DNA of 64,000 nucleotides from Guyparkeria sp016278265 (GTDB lineage Bacteria; Pseudomonadota; Gammaproteobacteria; Halothiobacillales; Halothiobacillaceae), in NCBI RefSeq assembly GCF_044582145.1, contig NZ_JBDODO010000004.1, one strand, 5' to 3'. How positions within the stretch are numbered: the first letter of the stretch is position 1; each line of letters opens with the position of its first letter. Positions 15,485 through 22,339 of the stretch are shown here, one piece after another. The position numbers and the translations under genes are program-made. The notes beneath the pieces are model-generated. The model ran no database searches. It had not been told where the DNA came from and was given only the letters and a program-made list of their open reading frames with translations.

Positions 15485-17095
15485 TCAAGCCGCAGCGACG
15501 GAAGTCGGAACAACCATCTGCTTTTCGTGAGTGAAGTTGGCCTCGACGATCGCGCGGGCCAGTGGTGGGCAGACGCTGTTGCCGATCAGGCGCACCTGGA
15601 CGTATTTCGGCACCGGCTTTCCATTGGCCTGGTCGAACCGGTAGGAGGCTGGGAAGCCTTGGGCCATGGCCAGTTCGTGCGGCTGAAGCATGCGCATGCC
15701 GATGTCGGTGATGACGTACTGCTCGCCGTCGATCGTGACGGTGACCAGTTGGAGCCGGTCCTTCGTCGTGATGGTCGGCGCCGGGGCCTGTAGGTCGCGA
15801 CCGGTCTCGCCGGAGCCGCTGCCGTAGTAGGGGGCGAGGAAAGCGGCGACCGTAGCGGCATGCGTTCCGCCGGCGCAGATCGTGGATAGCGGATCGCGCG
15901 GGTCGCGCCCGCCCCTATCGCCCCCCTTCAGGTTGAGCATGGTCACCGCTACCGGGGCGTTGTGATCGGTGGCCGTTACGGTCGGCAGTGGCTTCCGCAT
16001 GTCGTCACCGACCACGCCGGTGTAGTGCTTGGCGAGGAAGGCCGAGACCACGCCGATCGGCGCACATCCGCCTGGGTTTACGCCGGGACGGGTGACGTTG
16101 GCGTTGGCCGTGATGGTGTGCATGGGTTCGTCTGCCCGGTGGCCGATTGCCCCGGTTCTGAACTTGGTGATATGCGGGGCGACCACGGCGAAGCTCCCGC
16201 CCTTCGGCCAGGCAGTGATCGTGCGCAGTGGCTCGGTTGTCGGCTGGACTCTGTCGCCGCCGTTGCCGTAGTTGGCGATCGGCACGATGAACGGGTCGCC
16301 GCTCTCGACCACGTAGCGCATGACGCCCTTGGCGATCCGTCGCAGGGTGTTGTCGGCCAGCGGACGGGCGCGATCGAAGATGGACGGGCAGGGCAGTGAC
16401 CAGTCGATGCACTCGGCCGCGGTCCGGTGGGGTTTCATCCGGCCGGCGCGCACTTCCCGCGAGTCAGGCGCGCCGTGGCTAGGCTTCGGCCAGGTGATGG
16501 GCAGGCCGTCACGCCGGGCGACCAGGAACATCCGCCGGCGGATAGTCGGGGCCCCGTAGTCGCTGGCGCGCAGGATCTTCCAGTCGACGGCGTAGCCGTG
16601 GCGCTTGAGCGTGCGGACGAAGGAGCGGAACGTCTGCCCCTTGCGATCCGGATCCGGCACGACCTTGCCGTCCCGCTTGATCAACGGGCCCCAATCGAGG
16701 AACTCCTCGACGTTTTCGAGCGCGATCATCCGCGGTTTCACCCTGGCTGCCCATCGAGCGGCCACCCAGGCGAGGCCACGCACGCTTTTGGATACCGGAC
16801 GCCCGCCCTTGGCCTTGCTGTGGTGCCGGCAGTCAGGCGAGAACCAGGCGAGCCCGACGGGCATGCCGTGGGTGGCCTGCTCCGGGTCAATGTCCCACAC
16901 GTCGGCCACGGCATGCTCGCTGCCGGCGTGGTTTTCCGTGTGGATGGAGATCGCCGCTTCGTCGTGGTTGATGGCGAGATCGACCGGGCGGCCCAAGGCC
17001 TGCTCGATGCCCTCGGATGCGCCACCGCCGCCGGCGAAATTGTCGACCAGCAGCTCGTGGCCGAACAGGTCGAAGTTGGGAGGCATCTTGCTCAT
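15485..17095 (-). CDS. DNA cytosine-C5 methyltransferase
   Basis: A 536-residue C5 methyltransferase. Motif I is DNFAGGGGASEG (18-29). Motif IV reads SPDCRHHS with the catalytic C89, where most enzymes have PPC. Motif VI is ENVEEF (127), motif VIII RRRMFLVARR and motif X GNSVCPPLA near the C-terminus. Between residues about 265 and 450 the protein has about five repeats of a short TIT/TVT motif after Pro. No restriction enzyme accompanies it, so it is an orphan that probably protects phage DNA from host restriction. It overlaps the exonuclease gene by 4 bases. Confidence 0.92.
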   Translation of the reverse strand: MSKMPPNFDLFGHELLVDNFAGGGGASEGIEQALGRPVDLAINHDEAAISIHTENHAGSEHAVADVWDIDPEQATHGMPVGLAWFSPDCRHHSKAKGGRPVSKSVRGLAWVAARWAARVKPRMIALENVEEFLDWGPLIKRDGKVVPDPDRKGQTFRSFVRTLKRHGYAVDWKILRASDYGAPTIRRRMFLVARRDGLPITWPKPSHGAPDSREVRAGRMKPHRTAAECIDWSLPCPSIFDRARPLADNTLRRIAKGVMRYVVESGDPFIVPIANYGNGGDRVQPTTEPLRTITAWPKGGSFAVVAPHITKFRTGAIGHRADEPMHTITANANVTRPGVNPGGCAPIGVVSAFLAKHYTGVVGDDMRKPLPTVTATDHNAPVAVTMLNLKGGDRGGRDPRDPLSTICAGGTHAATVAAFLAPYYGSGSGETGRDLQAPAPTITTKDRLQLVTVTIDGEQYVITDIGMRMLQPHELAMAQGFPASYRFDQANGKPVPKYVQVRLIGNSVCPPLARAIVEANFTHEKQMVVPTSVAAA

Positions 17096-17712
17096 GCCAC
17101 CACCTCCCGGCTCTCGGCCATCTCGCGAATCACCTCCATGCTTTGGGTCACCCCGGTGACCAGCCGCGCGCAGTGGGCGGCGTCCTTCACGGCGTGGTGC
17201 TTGGTGTCCGGGTCCTGCTTGGGCAGCACGATGCCGAACTGCTCGGAAAGCTCGGTGCAGTAGGTGCGGGCATCGCGGACGTGGCGGTAGTGGATTGGGA
17301 AATCACCGGCCACGCCGGCCCGCTCGACCAACCCCTGGAGGATGCGCATGTCGAACTCGGCGCCCCACGCCCACCAGGTGGCGTCATCCGGCGACCGAGC
17401 GTCCACGCTCTCCAGCCAGGCACTCAAGCGCCACAGCATCTCCCAGGGGCCGTTGCAGTTGTAATTCCCCCCGGCGGACAGAATGGGGCGCTCATCTGCC
17501 AGACAGTCGCGCGTGGCCTGGTCGGAATAGCCGCCCGCCTCGGCCATGCTCGGCACCGTGTTCGCAGTGACGAACGCCGTCACGCACTCGTCCGCCGGCA
17601 GCGAGCGGTCGAAGACCACCGCGCCGATCTCCACCACCGCCGGCAAATGCTCCCGGCTGGTGCTCAACGTCTCCAGGTCGATCGCAATGTCGATTCGCTT
17701 TCTCTGTGTCAT
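17092..17712 (-). CDS. DEDDh-family 3'-5' exonuclease (Rv2179c-like)
   Basis: A 206-residue nuclease of the DnaQ superfamily. Motif I has D12 and E14 in IAIDLETL, motif II is WAWGAEFDMRIL, and motif III is HHAVKDAAHCARL (the His-x4-Asp pair). The layout matches the Rv2179c-like exoribonuclease group common in phages. It probably works in phage DNA replication or RNA turnover. The ATG at 17712 has ggagg 8 bases upstream; an ATG two codons earlier is too close to that site. Its stop overlaps the methyltransferase start. Confidence 0.85.
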   Translation of the reverse strand: MTQRKRIDIAIDLETLSTSREHLPAVVEIGAVVFDRSLPADECVTAFVTANTVPSMAEAGGYSDQATRDCLADERPILSAGGNYNCNGPWEMLWRLSAWLESVDARSPDDATWWAWGAEFDMRILQGLVERAGVAGDFPIHYRHVRDARTYCTELSEQFGIVLPKQDPDTKHHAVKDAAHCARLVTGVTQSMEVIREMAESREVVA

Positions 17713-17782
17713 ATCCATGTCCTCCGAAAAAATAAGCCGCGCGTGGCGGCCAGTCGGTCGGGCCGATCCCGGCCCGGTGTGT

Positions 17783-18022
17783 TCAGTGCGTCGGCTTCCC
17801 GGTCTCGGGAATCGACAGGTCAGGGGTGGCCAGCGCCCACACGAAAGAGCGCGGCTTGCCGCGGCGAACCACCTCGCCGCGCCGGTACAGGTAGGAGAGC
17901 GTCAGGCTGATGTCGATCCGCTCCAGCTGTTCGCCCAGGTCCTCGGCGATCACCGGCATGTGGGCGCCGCCCGGGTACTCCGCGAGCGCATCCCGCACCA
18001 GGCGAACGCGATCACCGCGCAT
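17783..18022 (-). CDS. Small winged-helix-like phage protein (79 aa)
   Basis: A 79-residue protein. The segment LVRDALAEYPGGAHMPVIAEDLGEQLERIDISLTL (shown in part: VIAEDLGEQLERIDISL) followed by LYRRGEVVRRGKPRSFVWAL looks like a winged helix-turn-helix. It may bind DNA in early gene control. The start overlaps the end of the KilA-C gene by 11 bases in another frame. The family is not certain. Confidence 0.65.
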   Translation of the reverse strand: MRGDRVRLVRDALAEYPGGAHMPVIAEDLGEQLERIDISLTLSYLYRRGEVVRRGKPRSFVWALATPDLSIPETGKPTH

Positions 18023-18323
18023 CGCCCACCCCCTGATCAGCCAGCCAGACCACCCCGGCCGGGGTGATCATCGGGCGCTGGTAGTAGGTGATCTCCCCGG
18101 TGCCGGGGTGGCGGTAGCTGCTGCTTTTAACCGCCATCAGGCCTTGCTCTACGTACGGCGCGCACGGCTTGTTGTTGCCCTTGTGGATCAGGCCGAACCG
18201 CCGCAGTTCGCGGAATAGCTCCTGGCGGCCGATGCCGAGCATCGCGGCGGCGGTGTCGACGGTGTAGTGGTCTGGCAGGTACGGGCTGCGGTATTCCGGC
18301 CCGGTGGTGCGTTGGGTTTGCAT
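18012..18323 (-). CDS. Stand-alone KilA-C domain protein (antirepressor-like)
   Basis: A 103-residue protein that looks like the C-terminal KilA-C domain of phage antirepressors: AAAMLGIGRQELFRELRRFG, then YVEQGLMAVKSSSY, ITYYQRPMITPAGVVWLA. The usual N-terminal Bro or Ant domain is absent. KilA-C domains bind DNA or partner repressors, so this gene could modulate the CI-like repressor or late control. It lies mid-way in the leftward early operon, downstream of the ogr and cII-like genes. Confidence 0.75.
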   Translation of the reverse strand: MQTQRTTGPEYRSPYLPDHYTVDTAAAMLGIGRQELFRELRRFGLIHKGNNKPCAPYVEQGLMAVKSSSYRHPGTGEITYYQRPMITPAGVVWLADQGVGDAR

Positions 18324-18335
18324 GGCGGCCTCCCG

Positions 18336-18524
18336 TTATTCGCTGCGCCCGGAACCGGGGCGCTTGTGGAACAGATACCAGTGGGCCGGCAGGACCGGCG
18401 TGCCCCGGCGACGGGCGTAGAAGGCGCGCAGCCGGCGGTTGTTGCGCTCGGCTTCCTGGGCTTCCCGCTCGAGTTCCCGGCTGGGCTGGTAGCGGATCTC
18501 GCGTCGTGTCAGTACCTCACGCAT
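18336..18524 (-). CDS. Small basic phage protein (62 aa)
   Basis: A 62-residue protein very rich in Arg and Glu (RELEREAQEAERNNRRLRAF), probably one long helix, with a hydrophobic patch PVLPAHWYLFH near the end. No family is recognised. The ATG at 18524 is supported by a strong aggagg site 6 bases upstream; the longer frame starting 12 codons earlier overlaps the preceding gene. It is part of the early operon. Confidence 0.65.
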   Translation of the reverse strand: MREVLTRREIRYQPSRELEREAQEAERNNRRLRAFYARRRGTPVLPAHWYLFHKRPGSGRSE

Positions 18525-18726
18525 GGCTTGCCTCCTGGTTTCCTTCTCCCTTGCCGGCATTGATGAACAGAATCACCTGGCCGTCTTCATCGACGATCTG
18601 CACCTTGGCCTGGCCGATGCTGGCCAGCAGTGCCGCCGCCGGGCGGATGTGCTTTAGGTTCTCGGCGTCGAAGTCGATGACGTTGCGCCACGCGCCGGTG
18701 GTGTTGAGTTGCAGCTTGTGTTTCAT
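18517..18726 (-). CDS. Small phage protein (69 aa)
   Basis: A 69-residue protein beginning MKHKLQLNTTGAWRN. It has alternating strands (WRNVIDFDAENL, AKVQIVDEDGQVILFIN) suggesting a small beta-rich fold. The function is unknown. It is preceded by ggagg and an ATGA overlap with the Ogr-like gene, and its end overlaps the 62-aa gene start by 8 bases, so all three are probably translated together. Confidence 0.65.
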   Translation of the reverse strand: MKHKLQLNTTGAWRNVIDFDAENLKHIRPAAALLASIGQAKVQIVDEDGQVILFINAGKGEGNQEASHA

Positions 18727-18980
18727 CGCTTGTTGTCCTCCGTGCAGGGCAGCGCGTTTTCGCGCCGAATGTGGGGGGAAAGTGGGATGGCCACGTCCGG
18801 ATCGGGCACGGCGCTGGGGGAAAGGGTTCGTACCGGGGTGATGCAGGCGACCCAGACGTAACCGCACTCGTCGTTGGCGCAGGTGCAGCGAAGTTCCTTG
18901 TAGGTCGGGGTGACTTGGGTCGACTTGCCGACGCGGGCCTTCGATTGGCAGTGCGGGCAGATCAGCATGTACGTCTTCAT
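18723..18980 (-). CDS. ogr: Ogr/Delta-like late transcription activator
   Basis: An 85-residue zinc-finger protein. The core MLICPHCQSKARVGKS, then TCANDECGYVWVA, fits the P2 Ogr/P4 Delta pattern (CxxC with a distal C-x4-C) and length. In P2 this protein recruits RNA polymerase to the late promoters. It is expected to switch on the structural operons here, possibly through the 25-bp sites at 27361, 32617 and 38482. Unlike in P2, where ogr follows D, this gene sits inside the early operon. Confidence 0.85.
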   Translation of the reverse strand: MKTYMLICPHCQSKARVGKSTQVTPTYKELRCTCANDECGYVWVACITPVRTLSPSAVPDPDVAIPLSPHIRRENALPCTEDNKR

Positions 18981-18983
18981 CCA

Positions 18984-19469
18984 TCAGCCTCCGAGTTGCT
19001 TGAAACGGGCGAATAGCTCGAGCGCGCGGGCGAAGTCCTCGTGCATTTCCCGATGGATGGCGGCAAGGGCTTTCTCGTCGATGTCCCCCTCCAGCGCCTC
19101 GTTGATCGCCGCGGCCGTCTCGCCGATGTCCTTGGTCCACCGGGCGTAGGCATTCAGCAGCTCGACGTCGGAGCAGTTGCCCGGCTTTGGCAGCGGGATG
19201 GCGGCGTGGCCGAGCATTGCCGCCTCGGCGTGGAGGATTCGGTAGTCCTGGCTGATCGCCTGGATGGTTACCGACTCGGAAAGCGTTAGGTGGTGGCTGT
19301 CGATGGTGGGGTTGACCTTGTTCGACAGGGTCCCCGGGTTCATGCCGGCCAGCGGTGCTAGGGCGACCGCGCCGCCCGGGAAGTCGTGGACCACGGCGTG
19401 TTTCGCCGCGTCCAGGTTCGAGACGGAAAACTCCGGATGTGAGCTAACGGATGACGTTCTCGTAGTCAC
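18984..19469 (-). CDS. CII-like phage regulatory protein (CP76 family)
   Basis: A 161-residue protein matching the phage CII/CP76 regulatory family: AKHAVVHDFPGGAVALAPLA, GMNPGTLSNKVNP, then HHLTLSESVTIQAI. The N-terminal half is a helix-turn-helix and the rest is helical. It is the second gene of the leftward early operon, overlapping the Cro-like gene by 4 bases. It likely helps set the lysis-lysogeny choice. A GCTAAC half-site like those in the immunity region overlaps its start (19443-19448). Confidence 0.8.
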   Translation of the reverse strand: MTTRTSSVSSHPEFSVSNLDAAKHAVVHDFPGGAVALAPLAGMNPGTLSNKVNPTIDSHHLTLSESVTIQAISQDYRILHAEAAMLGHAAIPLPKPGNCSDVELLNAYARWTKDIGETAAAINEALEGDIDEKALAAIHREMHEDFARALELFARFKQLGG

Positions 19470-19729
19470 TGGGCGGCTCCTTGCCGAACATCGGCCATGT
19501 GGGAAGCAGGGATCAGATCAATCGGGAACGCGTCCGGGAGCAGCTGCGCCGGGGTGACCTGCCAGCCGGCGGCCAGCGCGATCTTCACGACGTGCCGGGC
19601 GGGAACGCCCCGAGTGAGCCAATTGCTCACGTTGTCCGGCGTCACGCCGCAGGCATCCGCCACGGCATCACGGCCGCCGGCGAGTTGGATGGCGCGTCGC
19701 AACGCGTCCTGGGGGGTGTTCGTTTTCAT
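19466..19729 (-). CDS. Cro-like repressor (YdaS-type helix-turn-helix)
   Basis: An 87-residue protein, mostly one HTH domain: GGRDAVADACGVTPDNVSNW with VPARHVVKIALAAGW. It is the first leftward gene, divergent from the CI-like repressor across 75 bases that include a perfect GTTAGCTAAC palindrome. By position and fold it plays the Cro role, shutting off repressor synthesis during lytic growth. Its end overlaps the CII-like gene. Confidence 0.82.
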   Translation of the reverse strand: MKTNTPQDALRRAIQLAGGRDAVADACGVTPDNVSNWLTRGVPARHVVKIALAAGWQVTPAQLLPDAFPIDLIPASHMADVRQGAAQ

Positions 19730-19756
19730 GGCAGTTCTCGCGTTATGTGAGCCGGT

Positions 19757-19766
19757 GTTAGCTAAC
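19757..19766. promoter_or_regulatory. Palindromic operator between cro-like and cI-like genes
   Basis: A perfect 10-bp palindrome, GTTAGCTAAC, lies in the 75-bp divergent promoter region. Related sites are GTTAGC-N8-GCTAAC inside the repressor gene (19972-19991) and a GCTAAC half-site at the start of the CII-like gene (19443-19448). The clustering suggests these are the CI or Cro operators. Confidence 0.65.
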
Positions 19767-19803
19767 GTAACGCAAGTTTACGGGAGGGGCAACCCCTAAC
19801 AGA

Positions 19804-20196
19804 ATGAAATTCATGAAAGCAGTCGACCGAATCGAGCAGATCATCGAGGAAAAGGGCCTGAACAAAGCCCGGTTCTGCGAACTGATGGGTGTCGGCACCA
19901 GCTATTTCAGCAACTGGAAGCGGCGGGGGTTCCCCGCCAAACGCCTGCCGAAGGCAGCGGAAATCCTTGGTGTTAGCGTCGAGGAGCTAACGTCCGACGA
20001 CATCTCGTCGAGTCAGTCAGTGGTGAATGAGCCGGGCGGGGCCTATGAGCGCAACTACGCGCCGGACGTGGACATGCTGGCTTTCAGCCTGGATACGCTG
20101 CTGCGCGAGGGGCGCATCACGGAGAAGGACATTCGGCTGCTGTGGCAGATCACCCGGCGGATCTCGGGGACGTGTGAAAACGGGGGCGACAAGTGA
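19804..20196 (+). CDS. CI-like phage repressor (short, no peptidase domain)
   Basis: A 130-residue repressor. The HTH is at residues about 15-55 (KARFCELMGVGTSYFSNWKR) and a short C-terminal helix region (DVDMLAFSLDTLLREGRITEK) probably dimerises. It lacks the S24/LexA-type autoprotease of lambda CI, as in P2 C. Induction by DNA damage would need another factor, and the next gene, overlapping by 4 bases (GTGA), encodes a WYL-BRCT protein. The start ATG at 19804 may be replaced by ATG 19813. Confidence 0.82.
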   Translation: MKFMKAVDRIEQIIEEKGLNKARFCELMGVGTSYFSNWKRRGFPAKRLPKAAEILGVSVEELTSDDISSSQSVVNEPGGAYERNYAPDVDMLAFSLDTLLREGRITEKDIRLLWQITRRISGTCENGGDK

Positions 20197-20684
20197 CAAC
20201 GAACTTCATCTACCAGAACGCGAAGGGCGAGGTGCGCGCCCATTCGATCGGCGGCCAGCGGATACAAGGGGCGTACCTGCAGGGATTCGAGGGCGGCAAG
20301 TTCCGCACCTTCCTGCTCGACCGGATCATCGAGACGTATGACGAATCGGGCGAGATGGACGACTGGCTGGAGCACCACCGCGCCAACCCGCCGGCGCCGG
20401 TCGCGGTCAGCCGGCCCACCGACGAACGCATCGAGGTGCTGTTCACCGGGTTTCAGGACGACGAGAAGGAGCTAATGGAGATCGAGGCGGCCCGCCACGG
20501 CATGAAGGTGGTCAAGAGCGTCACCCAGGGGCTGGGCATTCTCTGCGTCTACGGGGATCTGTCACCGGGGCGGTTCGATCTGAACAAGAAGATCCCGGCC
20601 GCCCAGGAGCGCGGTGCGCTGATCATGGACGAGAACGACCTGCAATGGCTGTGGGACTTCGGCGAGATCCGCGATCACGATTGA
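20193..20684 (+). CDS. WYL-BRCT fusion protein paired with the repressor
   Basis: A 163-residue protein starting at GTG. Residues 5-50 (FIYQNAKGEVRAHSIGGQRI, then GKFRTFLLDRIIETYD) match the end of WYL ligand-sensing domains. Residues about 78-160 (IEVLFTGFQDDEKELMEIEA, GMKVVKSVTQGLGILCVYG, WLWDF) match a BRCT domain, which in other proteins binds phosphorylated or nicked-DNA partners. WYL domains sense nucleic acid in several phage-defence and stress regulators. Overlap with the repressor gene implies coupled translation. I infer a role in sensing DNA damage and modulating the repressor; this is not demonstrated. Confidence 0.75.
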   Translation: MTTNFIYQNAKGEVRAHSIGGQRIQGAYLQGFEGGKFRTFLLDRIIETYDESGEMDDWLEHHRANPPAPVAVSRPTDERIEVLFTGFQDDEKELMEIEAARHGMKVVKSVTQGLGILCVYGDLSPGRFDLNKKIPAAQERGALIMDENDLQWLWDFGEIRDHD

Positions 20685-20722
20685 TCCGTATCAACCCGTA
20701 TCACGACTAGGCCGCGCCCGGT

Positions 20723-21703
20723 TTAGTCTTTGCCCGACCCGGGCGTCACGCATTCCAGATCAACCACCCAGCCGCCGTCGTCCAGCCGGTGGGTGGCGGT
20801 ATCCAGCACCCAGGATTGCGCCTGGATCTCCAGCGGAAAGCCGGTGAGTATGGCCGGCGTCTCGGCGCGGTAGCGTGCATCGCCGACCAGCCCGGAAAGC
20901 GACAGCGCGGCCTTGGCGGCCTGTAGCCGCTGCCACTCGGCGCGGGCGGCCTTGTCTGCCTCCACGGCGTTGGGGTAGGCGGCGCGGAGTTTGCGCCGGT
21001 GGCCCGGCTCGCCGACGATCAGATCCCGCTTTTCGCCCAGGTCCCGATCCCACCAGTGCGTGACCACGCCGGTGTAGCGCTCGCGCTGCTGTTCCTGGTA
21101 GCGGTGGGATTCGCAGTCGGACCGCCGGATGAGGATGGTCGGCAGGGCCTTGCCGCTTATGGTCCGGCCGTCGGCGCGCTTCTTGAACAACAATCGCCCG
21201 TCCTTGACCGCGAACAGCCCGCCGACGCGCTCGCCCAGCCGGGTGAGAAAGTGCAGGTCGCTCTCGCCGGTCTGATCGATGTGCTCGATCTCGATGGCGC
21301 CCAGGTCCGGATCGAATGCGGGGGTGACGTCGTGGCGAAAGGCGATGGTGACCAGGATGTCCTCGACGGTCAGGTCGTCCCAGCCCTGGTCGCGCTTCTC
21401 CGTCCAGCTGCCGGCGAGGTCCGCCGAGTGGGCGCGGATCTGGATCTTGTCCGGTGGGCCGCCGTGCTGGACGTTATCGACGACGAACGCGCCCAGATCG
21501 GTCAGCGCGCCGCCGGCCCAGCCGATGGACGCGCGCAGGGTCACGCCCGGCCGGGGCAGGGCGATGCGGTTGTCGTGGTCCACCACGGTCACGTCCAGCT
21601 GGTCGGCCTCGCGCCCGCTGTGGTCGGTGAAGGTGAGCGCGTTGCCGCGCCCGGCCAGGGTGATCGGTTTGCCGTCTAGGGTGAGCTGGAAGATGGGTTG
21701 CAT
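20723..21703 (-). CDS. D: P2 gpD-like baseplate hub / late control protein
   Basis: A 326-residue phage late-control D protein (gp27/VgrG-like hub fold) that forms the base of the tail spike and baseplate. The start resembles gpD (MQPIFQLTLDGKPIT), and FLTRLGERVGGLFAVKDGRLLF is the conserved middle. It is the last gene of the FI-D tail operon. Its ATG overlaps the preceding 71-aa gene's stop (TGATG). It faces the immunity region rather than att, unlike in P2. Confidence 0.9.
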   Translation of the reverse strand: MQPIFQLTLDGKPITLAGRGNALTFTDHSGREADQLDVTVVDHDNRIALPRPGVTLRASIGWAGGALTDLGAFVVDNVQHGGPPDKIQIRAHSADLAGSWTEKRDQGWDDLTVEDILVTIAFRHDVTPAFDPDLGAIEIEHIDQTGESDLHFLTRLGERVGGLFAVKDGRLLFKKRADGRTISGKALPTILIRRSDCESHRYQEQQRERYTGVVTHWWDRDLGEKRDLIVGEPGHRRKLRAAYPNAVEADKAARAEWQRLQAAKAALSLSGLVGDARYRAETPAILTGFPLEIQAQSWVLDTATHRLDDGGWVVDLECVTPGSGKD

Positions 21704-21918
21704 CAGGCGGCTCCCTGCCGAGTGCCATGGCGCGGGTTGTCACGGCGCCGATCGGCCCAGCGCTGCTCGACCATCCGCCGGACCGGAGCGCGGTCGTGGA
21801 TGGGCAGATCACGCAGCCGTTCGCGGCGGCCGGCCGGGTCCGGGGCGCTGGCCACCCAATCGGCGTACCGCGCCCGACGCCCGTCGATGGCGTTGGGCAT
21901 GCCCGGGTACCAGCTCAT
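21703..21918 (-). CDS. Small protein between gpU and gpD (71 aa)
   Basis: A 71-residue basic protein beginning MSWYPGMPNAIDGRRARYAD. Start and stop overlap both neighbours (ATGA with gpU, TGATG with gpD), so it belongs to the tail operon. P2 has no gene at this position that I can match, and no family is recognised. It may be an assembly factor for the hub. Confidence 0.6.
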   Translation of the reverse strand: MSWYPGMPNAIDGRRARYADWVASAPDPAGRRERLRDLPIHDRAPVRRMVEQRWADRRRDNPRHGTRQGAA

Positions 21919-22337
21919 GACAGCATCCCGGCGACTACGCTGCCCAGCCGGTCGGCCGAGGCGTTTGGCTGGCGCTTGAGGTCCAGCGTGAAATCGATTT
22001 GCCGGGCGGTACCGTCCTCGAACATGCGCTTCTTGCCCTCGGTCAGCCGGGTGATTTTCCAGGTGCCAAGCACGCGCCCGTCGCCGGCCACCAGCCACCA
22101 CGCCGCACCGGTGTCGGCCATTCGGCGCAGGCGCTCGAGGTGCACCGGCCCGCCGGTCAGCTGCGGGTAGAGCGTGCCGGTCGCACTGATGGTGTCGTTG
22201 CCGCGGCCGGTGAATTGGCTCAACGGGTCGTTGTTCACCCGGCTGGTCGAGGGCTGGCGCCACTCGGTGGTGCGGTTGAGCTCCTGCGCCGGGGTAGTGC
22301 GCAGCGAAAAGGCGAAGTCGCCCAGCATCATCAGCAT
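21915..22337 (-). CDS. U: P2 gpU-like tail terminator protein
   Basis: A 140-residue phage gpU protein that caps the tail tube. Conserved parts are MMLGDFAFSLRTTPAQEL near the start and ERLRRMADTGAAWWLVAGDG in the middle, then IDFTLDLKR. The position after the tape measure is as in P2. The start overlaps no gene, with 2 bases between it and the tape-measure stop. Confidence 0.9.
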   Translation of the reverse strand: MLMMLGDFAFSLRTTPAQELNRTTEWRQPSTSRVNNDPLSQFTGRGNDTISATGTLYPQLTGGPVHLERLRRMADTGAAWWLVAGDGRVLGTWKITRLTEGKKRMFEDGTARQIDFTLDLKRQPNASADRLGSVVAGMLS

Positions 22338-22339
22338 GG

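Noticed and set aside
15485..17095. A full restriction-modification system with the C5 methyltransferase
   Set aside because: Neighbours are an exonuclease of the DnaQ fold and the primase; no restriction endonuclease is visible.
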